From: Planctomycetota bacterium
Lineage (GTDB): Bacteria; Planctomycetota; UBA1135; GCA-002686595
Assembly: GCA_022446815.1 (NCBI GenBank)
Contig: JAKVCD010000013.1
Span: 43,745-107,744, forward strand
DNA length: 64,000 bases
Direction of reading: 5' to 3'
Below are positions 52,546 to 61,547 of the stretch, in pieces. Each line of letters starts with the position of its first letter. The first letter of the stretch is position 1. Position numbers and translations under genes: made by a program. The notes beneath the pieces are model-generated. The model was given only the letters and a program-made list of their open reading frames with translations. It was not told where the DNA came from and searched no databases.

Positions 52546-53757
52546 GTGGCAAGCCGCGCACCCTCGATCCTTCACGTGGACATGGACGCCTTCTATGCGT
52601 CCGTGGAGATCCGTGACACCCCAGCCTTAGCGGGCAGACCTGTCTGCGTTGGCGGGCCCTCAGCCGGCCGCGGAGTGATCTCTGCCGCGAGCTATGAGGC
52701 TCGCAAGTACGGCGTCCACAGCGCCATGCCGACCGCGCAGGCCGCGCGCTTGTGTCCTGAGCTAGTGCTCTTGCCTCCGGACTTCAAGCGCTACACCCAG
52801 GCCTCGCGAGAGATCATGGAGATCTTCAAGCGCTACACGCCTTTGGTAGAGCCGCTCAGTCTGGATGAGGCCTTCCTCGACGTCGTCGGCTGTGAGCGCT
52901 TGCACGGTGACGCTGAGGTGATCGGTCGAGAGATCAAGGCGGCCATCCTCAAAGAGGTCGGGCTCGTCGCCTCAGTGGGGATCGCGCCTAGCAAGTTCCT
53001 TGCGAAGCTCGCGAGCGATCTCGACAAGCCCGATGGCTTCCGAGTGATCCAGCCTGAAGAGGTCCGCGACGTCCTCGACCCGCTCCCTGTGTCCAAGATC
53101 TTTGGGGTAGGGGAGCGCACCGCGAAGCGGCTCGAGACGATGGGGGTGCGCACGATCGGAGAGCTCGCTTCCCGAGACCGCGAGACCGTCTTGGAGAGGT
53201 TTGGCGCGAGCGGCGCGTGGATCCACGATCTCGCGCACGGCCTCGACGCCCGTCGCGTGAACCCCTCGCGCGAGGAGAAGTCGCATGGGATGGAGCGGAC
53301 CTTCGCCGATGACCTCTCCGACCCTGAGGAGCTGCGGGTGTTTCTCTTGGAGTTCTGCGAAGAGGTCGCCTTCGGCCTGCGCGAGAAGGGGCTGCGCGGA
53401 AAGACCGTGACGCTCAAGGCCCGCTATGCCGACTTCAAGACCGTCACGCGTAGTCAAACCTTGGCGTCCTCCACGAACTTAGGCCCGCGGATCTACTCGG
53501 TCGCGAGAGAGCTGATGTCCCGTGTGCCCGAGGGCTCGTTCCGACTCATCGGCGTGCAGGTATCGAACCTCGAGGATGTCCGCGAGCCCGTGCAGGCCGA
53601 CCTCTTCTCAGGCCTAGAGGAGTCCGGGCGAGGGGGTCGGGATCACGAGGCAGTGACGGAGGGGCTCGACAAGCTGCGCCGGAAATATGGGCGCGGAGCG
53701 GTCACGAGAGGGAGCCTCGTGGGGCGCGGACGATCGAAGGGACGTGACGGGAGCTGA
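52546..53757 (+). CDS. dinB: DNA polymerase IV (Y family)
   Basis: 403 aa from GTG 52546, just before the conserved HVDMDAFYASVE motif. TTG 52510 would add 12 residues. Pol IV carries out error-prone translesion synthesis. SLDEAFLDVVGCER holds the second catalytic acidic pair, SVGIAPSKFLAKLASDLDKP the thumb/finger motif, and the little-finger domain ends near residue 360. No beta-clamp motif is unambiguous, though the end contains QADLF, a typical clamp-binding sequence. No LexA box was seen. Confidence 0.95.
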   Translation: MASRAPSILHVDMDAFYASVEIRDTPALAGRPVCVGGPSAGRGVISAASYEARKYGVHSAMPTAQAARLCPELVLLPPDFKRYTQASREIMEIFKRYTPLVEPLSLDEAFLDVVGCERLHGDAEVIGREIKAAILKEVGLVASVGIAPSKFLAKLASDLDKPDGFRVIQPEEVRDVLDPLPVSKIFGVGERTAKRLETMGVRTIGELASRDRETVLERFGASGAWIHDLAHGLDARRVNPSREEKSHGMERTFADDLSDPEELRVFLLEFCEEVAFGLREKGLRGKTVTLKARYADFKTVTRSQTLASSTNLGPRIYSVARELMSRVPEGSFRLIGVQVSNLEDVREPVQADLFSGLEESGRGGRDHEAVTEGLDKLRRKYGRGAVTRGSLVGRGRSKGRDGS

Positions 53758-53769
53758 GCCCTAGGTGGC

Positions 53770-54933
53770 TCAGTGCTCGTCGGTGAGGTAGCTCATGAAG
53801 GACATGCCGATGTCCTCGAACTGGTGCGGCCTCGGGACGACGATGGCGTCCTTGATGCACACCTGCTCACAGAGCTTGCAGGAGACGCAGTTCTTGTCGA
53901 TTACTGACGCGATCTGACTGGTCTGAGGGAGGCTGTAGCCTCCAGCGTCCACGAGGCCTTCCATCTCGAGGGCCTCAAAGGGGCAGACGTCGACGCAGAA
54001 CTCACAGCCAGTGCAGAGCTCTTCATAGACCTCTGCCTTGGGGACCTGCTTGGGCTTGATCTTTTGAACGACGACTTGCTCGTTGTCATTGATCGCGTCG
54101 AAGGGGCAGTAGACGCCACAGACCGAGCAGTTGATGCAGAGGTCGGGATCGATGAAGTAGCGCTCTTCGCCGCTGGTGATCGCGTTCGTCGGGCAGACGC
54201 GCTCGCAGATGGAGCAGGCCGTGCACGCCGTCGTGATGAAGTGGGACATCCACTGCCAAGACTCTTGCTTGGCCGCCGTCTTGAAGAGGACGACCTCGAT
54301 CAGGCCATGGGCGTCGTGGCGTACGTCAAAGCCGACGAGGTCACGGTTGAAGTCGAGGCTCGTTGTGAACTGACCGGGGAAGGAGCTGGAGGTGTGCGTC
54401 AGAGCGCGGATCTTGGGATCCTTGACCCAAGCTGTGATGAGGAGAGAGTCTCCTTGGCGGTAGACGTGAGAGCCGTACTCAGGCATCTCTTCAGGCATCC
54501 CGAACTGGAAGCGGTCGCGGACGGCGGGGACGCGCGTCGGCAGGTGGAGCTTCACGAGGATGTGGTCGTCGTGTTCTTCGACGTTGTAGTCGCGGCCATA
54601 GCGACGTTCGCGCTCGAGCTGATCTTCTTCAACGCCGCGCCAGAGCGCCCACTCGGCCTCCCAGCCGGGGACAGGCTCGAGGTTCGCGAGGTCCTCAGCG
54701 GGGGGGAGCTCACCGGAGAAGAGGATGGCCGAGGTCGGGCACACATCGACGACAGTGCGCGCGTTGTACAGGTCAGCCTGCTGGTCATCTAGGGCGTGCG
54801 CCTTCTGGTCGTCCCCCATGTAGAAGACCTCGGGGAAGTCCTGGCAGCACGCATCGCAGGCGATGCAGAGCTCGGGGTCGACCGAGAATTCGGCCGCCTC
54901 GTTGATGGTCTCTTGGATCGCAGATTCAGACAT
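53770..54933 (-). CDS. Multi-cluster ferredoxin with a central HSP20-like region
   Basis: 387 aa from ATG 54933. The N-terminus has CIACDACCQDFPEVF and DVCPTSAI, a single-cluster ferredoxin. Residues about 110-220 are beta-rich (DDHILVKLHLPTRVPAVRDR, GSHVYRQGDSLLITAWV) and look like an HSP20/alpha-crystallin fold. Four more clusters follow: CTACSICERVCP, CINCSVCGVYCP, CTGCEFCVDVCP and CVSCKLCEQVC. It is cytoplasmic, with no signal. A role in electron transfer is clear; the partner is not. The middle domain is called by pattern only. Confidence 0.85.
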   Translation of the reverse strand: MSESAIQETINEAAEFSVDPELCIACDACCQDFPEVFYMGDDQKAHALDDQQADLYNARTVVDVCPTSAILFSGELPPAEDLANLEPVPGWEAEWALWRGVEEDQLERERRYGRDYNVEEHDDHILVKLHLPTRVPAVRDRFQFGMPEEMPEYGSHVYRQGDSLLITAWVKDPKIRALTHTSSSFPGQFTTSLDFNRDLVGFDVRHDAHGLIEVVLFKTAAKQESWQWMSHFITTACTACSICERVCPTNAITSGEERYFIDPDLCINCSVCGVYCPFDAINDNEQVVVQKIKPKQVPKAEVYEELCTGCEFCVDVCPFEALEMEGLVDAGGYSLPQTSQIASVIDKNCVSCKLCEQVCIKDAIVVPRPHQFEDIGMSFMSYLTDEH

Positions 54934-55122
54934 CTTCTTTGATTCGTACGGGGCCCGCTCAGGGAGCATATCGACCGGGCGTGCTCCTGCAAGGCCCTGC
55001 TCATGACTCCTAAGGGGGTCACCAGGGAAACTTGAGAATCATCCTCCCAGTCCTCCTTATTGTGGCTCATCCTTCATATAGGGCAAGCCGCAGGCCCATA
55101 ATCCTATGTAGAGGCGATTCAT

Positions 55123-55287
55123 TTGAAATCTTTACGGACCGGCTACTTATGGCTGGGGCGACTCTTGAGCGTCCTGGCACTACTCACGAGCGTCGCCCGA
55201 GCAGACACCATCCTCGTGGACGCTGCGAACGGGCCTGGAACCGACTACACGGACCTACCGGACGCCCTCGCAGGTGGTCCTGGCTAA
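55123..55287 (+). pseudogene. Truncated secreted-protein remnant (signal peptide plus first strand)
   Basis: TTG 55123 has an AGAGG site 8 nt upstream and opens a 54-codon frame ending TAA at 55285-55287. It encodes a signal peptide (LSVLALLTSVARA) followed by DTILVDAANGPGTDYTDLPD, the opening of large right-handed beta-helix proteins in planctomycete-like genomes, and then stops 12 bp before polA. Either it is a deletion remnant of a long secreted protein or a genuine tiny exported peptide. The good ribosome site argues that it was once expressed. Confidence 0.55.
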
Positions 55288-55298
55288 CTGAGTCCGGC

Positions 55299-58013
55299 TT
55301 AGTGAGCTTCTAGCCAGTTCTTGCCGTGGCCGAAGTCCACCTGCAGGGGGACGGAGAGCTCGACGGCTCCCTCCATACACTCGCGCACGAGGGCCGTCGT
55401 CTCTTCTAGCTCTGACGCAGGGACCTCGAGGACGAGCTCGTCGTGCACCTGCAGGAGGAGCTCGGCCTTGAGCTCGCTCGCACAGAGGCGGGCGTCGAGG
55501 TCGATCATGGCGCGCTTGATGACGTCGGCGGCTGAGCCTTGGATGGGCGTGTTGACAGCGACGTTCTCTGCGACGGCGCGGAAGCGCTGGTTCTCTGCGT
55601 TGATGTCCGGGATCTCACGACGGCGGCCCATGAGCGTCTCGACGTAGCCGAGCTCGCGGGCAGAGTCGAGGGTCTCATCGATCCAGCCTCGAACTGCCGG
55701 GAAAGACTCGAAGTAGCGGTCGATGAAGCCGCGGGCTTCGAAGATGTCTAGGCCCGTCTCGCGCGCGAGGCGGTTCGGTCCCATGCCGTAGAGGAGCCCG
55801 AAGTTGATCGCCTTGGCGCGGCTGCGCATCTCGCGGTCCACGTCTGCCTCGTCGACGCCGAAGACGATCGAGGCGGTGGAGGCGTGGATGTCACGACCCT
55901 CTGCGAAGGCCGCCTGCATCTTCTCGTCTCCAGCGAAGTGGGCCATGATCCTGAGCTCGACCTGACTGTAGTCCGCGGCCATGAGGACCCACTCGCCGGC
56001 CTCATCAGGCTCTCGGGTGATGAAGGCCTCGCGCAGCTTGCGACCACGCTCGGTGCGGACGGGGATGTTTTGGAGGTTGGGGTCGGAGGAGGCCAGCCGG
56101 CCTGTGGCTGCTGCGACCTGAGAGAAGGAGCAGTGGATCCTCCCGGTCGCCTCGTTGACGTAGTCGGGGAGGGCGTCCACGTAGGTGCCCTTGAGCTTCG
56201 AGAGCTCTCTGAACTCCAGCACCTTCTGCACGATCTCAACGTGACCGTACTTGTCGGTCAGGGTCGCGGCGTCGGTAGCCCAACCGGTCTTGGTCTTCTT
56301 GGGTCGCTTGATCCCGACCTTCTCATGGAGCGCGAGCTTCTCGAAGAGCACGCTCCCGAGCTGCTTGGGGCTCGCGAGGTTGAAGTTCTCTCCCGCGAGC
56401 TCCTGGACAGAGTGTTCGAGCGCTTGGATCTCCTCGCCGAGCTCTTCGGAGAGGCCTTCGAGCTTCGGGGTGTCGAGGCGGATCCCGCGCTCTTCCATCG
56501 CCGCGAGCACCGGGACGAGCGGCATCTCGAGCTCGTGGAAGAGGTCCTTGGTGCCAGCCTCCTCAAGCTCGGCTTGGAGCGGGGCGCGCAGTCGGTAGGT
56601 CGTGTCGGCGTCCTCGCAGGCGTACTCCGCCACCGTCGGAATGTCGACTTGATCCATCGTGACCATCTTCTTTCCCTTCCCGATGATGTCAGAGGTGGGG
56701 ATCTTCCTGAGATCGAAGAAGGTCAGCGCGAGCTCGTCGAGGTTGTGTCGGCGCTTGGAGCCAGCGGCGCAGAAGCTCGCAACCATGGTGTCGAAGTCCG
56801 GGGGCGGCAGCCTCAGCCCGTGCTTAGCGAAGATGAGCCAGTCGTACTTGGCGTTCTGGGCTGTGCGCTCGAGCTCGGGCGAAGTGAGGAGCTCTTCGAG
56901 ACGCGCGAGGACGGCCTCGGTGCCGCCCTCTAGGACCGGGGGCTCTGCGTTCATGGGGACGTAGAAGGCCCGCCCTGCCTTTGCAGAGAAGGAGATGCCT
57001 ACGAGCTCTGCCTCAAGGGGGAAGAGGCTCGTAGTCTCGGTGTCGACGGCGTAGGAGCCGGCCTTCGTGAGCTCTTGGATCATGTCGTCGAGCGAGCTCT
57101 CGTCGGTGATCGTCACGTAGTCGCGAGGGGTCTCATCTTTCTTCTTGGGCGGCGCCGCGACCTTCTGCGCGAGGCTCTGGAAGTCCAGCGAGCGGAAGAG
57201 ATCGCCGAGGGCCTCCACGTCGGGCTCAGCGGGGCCGACAGACTCGAAGCCTGGCTCGAGGGGGACGTCGGTGCGGATCGTGACCAGGTCGAGGGAGAGG
57301 AGCAGGTTGTCTCGATCTGTCTCTAGCTTCTCCTTGGTCTTCCCCTTCACCTCGTCGATGCGCTCGAGGAGGCCCTCGACTGAGCCAAACTCTTGGATGA
57401 GCTTGGTCGCGCCCTTCTCTCCGATCCCCTTCACCCCGGGGATGTTGTCTGAGGAGTCGCCCATGATCGCGAGCACGTCGATGACGTGGTCTGGGGTCGT
57501 GCCGAACTTCTCCTCGACCTCTTCGAGGCCTTGGATCACGAGGTCGACCTTTGGCTTGAAGACGTTGTAGAGCTTGGTCGACTCGCCCACGAGCTGCATG
57601 AGGTCCTTGTCGCCCGTGACGATCATGACCTCCTTGCCAGCGGCCTCGGCCTGGCGGGTCAGGGTCCCGAGGACGTCGTCAGCCTCGTAGCCGGGGACCT
57701 CGAAGATCGGGATGCCGTGGGCGCGCACGACCTCGCGCATGTCGTCGAGCTGCCCGACGAGGTCTTCGGGCATCTTCTCACGGGTGGCCTTGTACTCCTT
57801 GAACTCCTTGTGCCGGAAGGTCGGCCCAGGGGGGTCGAAGGCCACGGCGATGTACTCGGGAGACTCGGTCTCGAGGATGCGCCGCAGGGTCGTCGTGAAG
57901 CCATAGGTCGCCCCGGTCGGGCGCCCCTCGGCGTTCGTGAGGCCAGAGCGGAACATCGCGAAGTGGGCCCTGTAGGCGAGGGCCGTGCCATCGAGGAGGA
58001 AGACGCGGGACAT
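55299..58013 (-). CDS. polA: DNA polymerase I
   Basis: 904 aa. Three domains: 5'-3' exonuclease at about 1-290 (LLDGTALAYRAHFAMFR, GDKDLMQL, GVKGIGEKGA), 3'-5' exonuclease at about 310-500, and polymerase at about 520-904. The proofreading residues are present (DTETT, NAKYDW, YACED), unlike Bacillus or Thermus enzymes. Polymerase motifs are DYSQVELR, RSRAKAINFGLLYG and QVHDELVLEV. It is divergent from the kinase-like gene with 53 bp between starts. Confidence 0.97.
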   Translation of the reverse strand: MSRVFLLDGTALAYRAHFAMFRSGLTNAEGRPTGATYGFTTTLRRILETESPEYIAVAFDPPGPTFRHKEFKEYKATREKMPEDLVGQLDDMREVVRAHGIPIFEVPGYEADDVLGTLTRQAEAAGKEVMIVTGDKDLMQLVGESTKLYNVFKPKVDLVIQGLEEVEEKFGTTPDHVIDVLAIMGDSSDNIPGVKGIGEKGATKLIQEFGSVEGLLERIDEVKGKTKEKLETDRDNLLLSLDLVTIRTDVPLEPGFESVGPAEPDVEALGDLFRSLDFQSLAQKVAAPPKKKDETPRDYVTITDESSLDDMIQELTKAGSYAVDTETTSLFPLEAELVGISFSAKAGRAFYVPMNAEPPVLEGGTEAVLARLEELLTSPELERTAQNAKYDWLIFAKHGLRLPPPDFDTMVASFCAAGSKRRHNLDELALTFFDLRKIPTSDIIGKGKKMVTMDQVDIPTVAEYACEDADTTYRLRAPLQAELEEAGTKDLFHELEMPLVPVLAAMEERGIRLDTPKLEGLSEELGEEIQALEHSVQELAGENFNLASPKQLGSVLFEKLALHEKVGIKRPKKTKTGWATDAATLTDKYGHVEIVQKVLEFRELSKLKGTYVDALPDYVNEATGRIHCSFSQVAAATGRLASSDPNLQNIPVRTERGRKLREAFITREPDEAGEWVLMAADYSQVELRIMAHFAGDEKMQAAFAEGRDIHASTASIVFGVDEADVDREMRSRAKAINFGLLYGMGPNRLARETGLDIFEARGFIDRYFESFPAVRGWIDETLDSARELGYVETLMGRRREIPDINAENQRFRAVAENVAVNTPIQGSAADVIKRAMIDLDARLCASELKAELLLQVHDELVLEVPASELEETTALVRECMEGAVELSVPLQVDFGHGKNWLEAH

Positions 58014-58066
58014 AGGGGAGAGGGTATCGCTCTGCGTCGCTAGAATCCCGCAGGTATCTGACGCTC

Positions 58067-58954
58067 ATGAAGACCACCGCTATACGCCTCGCCCCTGACG
58101 TCCCGGATCTCGCCGGCCTGGGGGCGGACTGCTTTGAAGATCTGATGGGTTGGACGGAGGGCCTCGTCGGGGGTCCTAGGGCCGAACTCTTAGAGGAAGG
58201 CCCCGGCTGGAAGCTCTGGCGGCTGCCCCTGCCCGGTACGCCTGATGAGGCTGGCAAGGTCACTGAGCGGCCCCGCGGCGCGGGGACAGGGTGGATCAGG
58301 ATCAAGCGCTTCGAGGGCGGCGGGTTTCGGCGCGCGGTGGGCGCGCGCTTTCGAGAGCCGCGCTCTTCCTCCTTCGCTGGCCGAGAGTGGAACTTGCTCT
58401 GCCGCCTCCGGGAGGAGGGGGTCCCTACGCCTGAGCCCTTGGCCGTCGGCGAGGTGAGCGCGCCGCTCTTCTCGCCCGCCTCGGTCTTAGTGACTCGGGA
58501 GCTAGAAGATGTTCAGCCCCTAGTCGCTTGGCTTGAGGAGCGCCCTGACGCGCGCAACCGCGCAAGACTCTCGAGAGCGCTCGGCGTCTTCTTCCGTCGC
58601 CTGTTTCAGGCGGGGGTGTCGCCGCTCACGCTCACTCCGGGCTCCATCGTCGTGGGGACTGAGGATCCGAGCGAGCCCTCGGACTGCGCCCTCGTGCAGC
58701 TCGCGCCCAAGACAGAGAAGGAGCTGCGCTTCGGTGATCTCCCAGACGTATGCCTCGTCGACGTGCCGCCGGGCCTGAACCAGGCTGAGCTTGAGACGGG
58801 TGAGGCCTTGGGGGTCTTGTCTGAGGTCGGGGCACATTTACAGGGAGCGAGCGCTCGAGAGCGACACCGCGTGCTCTTCGGTGCGTGCCTGCGCGGGCTG
58901 CCTAGGGATGAGCGCCGCAAGCTCCTCGCGCGGGTCTCGAACGCCGCGTCTTGA
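58067..58954 (+). CDS. WaaP/InaA-like kinase-fold protein, probably catalytically degenerate
   Basis: 295 aa. WIRIKRFEGGG and FREPRSSSFAGREWNLLCRL, followed by EEGVPTPEPLAVGE and SVLVTRELEDVQPL, match the LPS-kinase-like (WaaP/InaA) family, with the Lys and Glu of the N-lobe. The catalytic loop, normally HxDL...N, reads AGVSPLTLTPGSIVV here, with no Asp. The metal-binding motif (ID) may survive as VCLVDVPPG. It may therefore be a pseudokinase. Related genes modify lipid A core sugars or sit in planctomycete envelope loci. Start is uncertain by a few codons. Confidence 0.72.
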   Translation: MKTTAIRLAPDVPDLAGLGADCFEDLMGWTEGLVGGPRAELLEEGPGWKLWRLPLPGTPDEAGKVTERPRGAGTGWIRIKRFEGGGFRRAVGARFREPRSSSFAGREWNLLCRLREEGVPTPEPLAVGEVSAPLFSPASVLVTRELEDVQPLVAWLEERPDARNRARLSRALGVFFRRLFQAGVSPLTLTPGSIVVGTEDPSEPSDCALVQLAPKTEKELRFGDLPDVCLVDVPPGLNQAELETGEALGVLSEVGAHLQGASARERHRVLFGACLRGLPRDERRKLLARVSNAAS

Positions 58955-58988
58955 GTCTGGGCTCCCGACTCCGCAGGATCGCTCCTCT

Positions 58989-60032
58989 ATGAGCTCCTCT
59001 TCTGCTCCGCCGCCCACTTCACGCACCCTCCTAGGTGGCGTCTTGATGGGCCTCGCGAACCTCGTCCCCGGCGTGAGCGGCGGGACGCTGATCTTGGCTG
59101 TGGGGATCTATGACCGCTTCGTCGGATCCATCGCTCGCATCTCGAGGCTGAAGTTCGAGCGCTCAGACCTCGTCTTTATCGGGACCTTAGGTCTCGGCGC
59201 CGTCTTTGCAGTCTTCGCCTTGGCGGGTCCAGCGGTCTTCTTAGTGACGCATCAGCGTTGGGCCGCCTACAGCCTCTTTATCGGGCTGACCCTCGGCGGC
59301 GCCCCCGCGCTCTCGCGCTCCCTCCCGAGCCCGCGGGCGCCAGAGGCCTTGGCCTTTCTCCTAGGCTTCGGCCTCTTGGCGGGCCTGGCTCTCTCATCGA
59401 GCGGCGGAGCGCTGCCGCAGAGCGCGCTCGTCCTCGCCGTGATCGGGGCGATCGCGGCCTCGAGCATGGTCTTGCCAGGGATCAGCGGCTCCTACGTCTT
59501 AGTCCTCTGTGGGCTCTACGAGGTCGTGATCGGCGCGCTGCGACCGGCGGCCCTCTCGGATGACTTCGGTGGCTCTGTCTCCGTGCTGCTGCCCTTCGGG
59601 CTGGGCGTCCTGGCTGGCGTCGCGCTCTTCTCCAACGCCATCCGCTCGGCTTTGGAGCGCGCTCCGCGTATCACACATGCCGCGCTCCTTGGCCTCTTGG
59701 TGGGCTCGGTCTTGGGGCTCTGGCCTTTCCAGGAGCCTGAGCACCCCTTCCTCGTCCACGATCGCGGCCGGCAGGCCGTGGTGGATCTCTTGGGCGGCGT
59801 CTCCACCTCGGTGGTGAATGACCAGCACAACTTCACGCTCACTGAAGAGGAGGCGGGAAATTTGAAGGCTAGCTTCGCAGGGGAGAACGGCGACAGCCTC
59901 GAGGGGCTCGCGCGCCAGTACGTGCGCTATTCGCCCTCTACGTCGGAGCTCATCAAGGCGCTGGGTCTCTTGGGCCTCGGCTTCTTCTTTACGTCACGCT
60001 TGGCGAAGAGAGGTCAGAGAGATGGCGCGTAA
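58989..60032 (+). CDS. DUF368 (PopT-type) polyprenyl-phosphate transporter
   Basis: 347 aa from ATG 58989. The family flips undecaprenyl phosphate back across the inner membrane for reuse in cell-wall and glycan synthesis. The paired signature is present: GLANLVPGVSGGTLILAVGI near residue 25 and SSMVLPGISGSYVLVLCGLY near residue 165. About nine hydrophobic segments. A soluble loop of about 60 residues near 265-325 (DRGRQAVVDLLGG) is longer than I expect. Overlaps the exonuclease III gene by 11 bp. Confidence 0.9.
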   Translation: MSSSSAPPPTSRTLLGGVLMGLANLVPGVSGGTLILAVGIYDRFVGSIARISRLKFERSDLVFIGTLGLGAVFAVFALAGPAVFLVTHQRWAAYSLFIGLTLGGAPALSRSLPSPRAPEALAFLLGFGLLAGLALSSSGGALPQSALVLAVIGAIAASSMVLPGISGSYVLVLCGLYEVVIGALRPAALSDDFGGSVSVLLPFGLGVLAGVALFSNAIRSALERAPRITHAALLGLLVGSVLGLWPFQEPEHPFLVHDRGRQAVVDLLGGVSTSVVNDQHNFTLTEEEAGNLKASFAGENGDSLEGLARQYVRYSPSTSELIKALGLLGLGFFFTSRLAKRGQRDGA

Positions 60033-60819
60033 GCCCAAGACCTTCACTGTCTCCTCGCTCAACCTGAACGGGATCCGCTCTGCGGAGCGGCGTGGCTTCA
60101 CCAAGTGGCTGAAGAAGAGGCAGCCTGACCACCTCCTGATGCAGGAGGTGCGGGCGACCCCTGATCAGGTGCCTGACGAGGTCCGCTCTCCTGTGGGCTA
60201 CAACTGCCGCTGGGAGTGCGCCGAGAAGAAGGGCTACGCCGGGACAGCGATCTATACGCGCTCTATGCCTGACGCTTGGACACCTGGGGTGGGCTTGGAT
60301 TGGGCTGACGCGGAGGGGCGCGCGATCCGTGCAGACATAGGCGAGCTCTCCTTGGTGAGCCTCTACCTCCCCTCAGGCTCTTCGAGCGAAGAGCGCCAGC
60401 AGCGCAAGTTCGCCTTCATGGAGCACGCGCAGTCATGGCTGAGAGGGCTCCTCAAGGAGGGGAGGCCGATGATCGTCTGCGGTGACTGGAACATCGCCCA
60501 CACCGAGGCGGACATCTGGAACCCTACAGGCAATAAGAAGAACTCGGGCTTCCTGCCCGAGGAGCGCGAGTGGTTCTCTGAGGTCCTCGCTATGGGCTGG
60601 CACGACGTGTTCCGGGAGCAGCACCCAGACGAGGCAGGGCTCTACTCTTGGTGGTCTAACCGCGGCCGCGCCCGCGAGCAGGATAAGGGCTGGCGTCTGG
60701 ATTACGTCCTCACGACGCCGGACCTCGCAGAGAGGGTGCGCTCAGCAGAGATCGACAAGAAGGCTGGCCTCTCGGATCACGCTCCTGTGATCGTCGAGTT
60801 TGAGGCCTCGGCTCAATAG
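60022..60819 (+). CDS. xthA: Exodeoxyribonuclease III (AP endonuclease)
   Basis: 265 aa. It cuts at abasic sites in base-excision repair. SSLNLNGIRSAERRGFTKWL holds the metal-binding Asn, LMQEVRA the Glu, GDWNIAHTEADIWNP the catalytic Asp/Asn, WRLDYVLTT and LSDHAPV the final His. Length is normal. With the family 4 glycosylase, it makes up the repair genes of this window. Confidence 0.95.
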   Translation: MARKPKTFTVSSLNLNGIRSAERRGFTKWLKKRQPDHLLMQEVRATPDQVPDEVRSPVGYNCRWECAEKKGYAGTAIYTRSMPDAWTPGVGLDWADAEGRAIRADIGELSLVSLYLPSGSSSEERQQRKFAFMEHAQSWLRGLLKEGRPMIVCGDWNIAHTEADIWNPTGNKKNSGFLPEEREWFSEVLAMGWHDVFREQHPDEAGLYSWWSNRGRAREQDKGWRLDYVLTTPDLAERVRSAEIDKKAGLSDHAPVIVEFEASAQ

Positions 60820-60879
60820 GAGCGGAGCTCCTGTTCGCCACTGAGGGCCCTCTGCCCTGAAGTTCGAGCGATAGCGCTG

Positions 60880-61389
60880 ATGTCGAGCTCCCATACGCCC
60901 CTCGCGAAGACGCTCCACTGGGGATTCGTTGGCCTCTATGCGTACGGGATGTTCAAGCAGCTCGACGACCTCTCTCAGCTTGAGGACGCCGCGCTGCTCC
61001 AGTTTGAGGTGCTCTTCGCGAGTGTCTTTCTGCTCATCGTTGTCTTGCGCTATCTCTATATGAGGCGCTTTGAGACCTTCTTGGGGGCGCGTGAGCCTGC
61101 AGCCCCAGGGCACAAACGCCTCGCGAGAGCGGTCCATCTCTCCATGTACCTGTGCCTAGCCTCGCTCCCGCTCTCGGGTCTCTTGATCGCTGGGCTGTAC
61201 GCCAATGGCGTCAAGGGTGGGCTGTTGCAGGGGGTTGTTGTGGAGATGCACGAGTTCTTCGCGTCGCTCAGCTATCTCCTCATTGGCATCCATGTCGCAG
61301 CCGCGCTTCTTTCTCGGCTGCATGGAGAGGGGGTTTGGTCATCTATGGTGCCAGTCTTTAAAGAGAGGGAGAGAGGAGGTCCTCGATAG
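60880..61389 (+). CDS. Cytochrome b561-type membrane protein
   Basis: 169 aa with four transmembrane helices. Candidate haem-ligand histidines lie in TLHWGFVGLY, RAVHLSMYLCL, EMHEFFASL and LIGIHVAAAL, the spacing of the bacterial cytochrome b561 family, which passes electrons from quinol. No partner gene (for example YceI) is adjacent. Start is at ATG 60880; no strong ribosome site is seen. Confidence 0.85.
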   Translation: MSSSHTPLAKTLHWGFVGLYAYGMFKQLDDLSQLEDAALLQFEVLFASVFLLIVVLRYLYMRRFETFLGAREPAAPGHKRLARAVHLSMYLCLASLPLSGLLIAGLYANGVKGGLLQGVVVEMHEFFASLSYLLIGIHVAAALLSRLHGEGVWSSMVPVFKERERGGPR

Positions 61390-61547
61390 GGCTTCAAGTG
61401 GGATGACCCTGACTGAGTCTTGAAGAGGGGCCCATCAATCGTTTCAGTGTTTGCATCCATGTCTTTCCCGCGAGGGCTCCTGCGTTGGCCTAAGGCTTCA
61501 AGATCCCTCCCCCTTCACGAAGGCCCTGAATACGTAATTCCTTAAGC

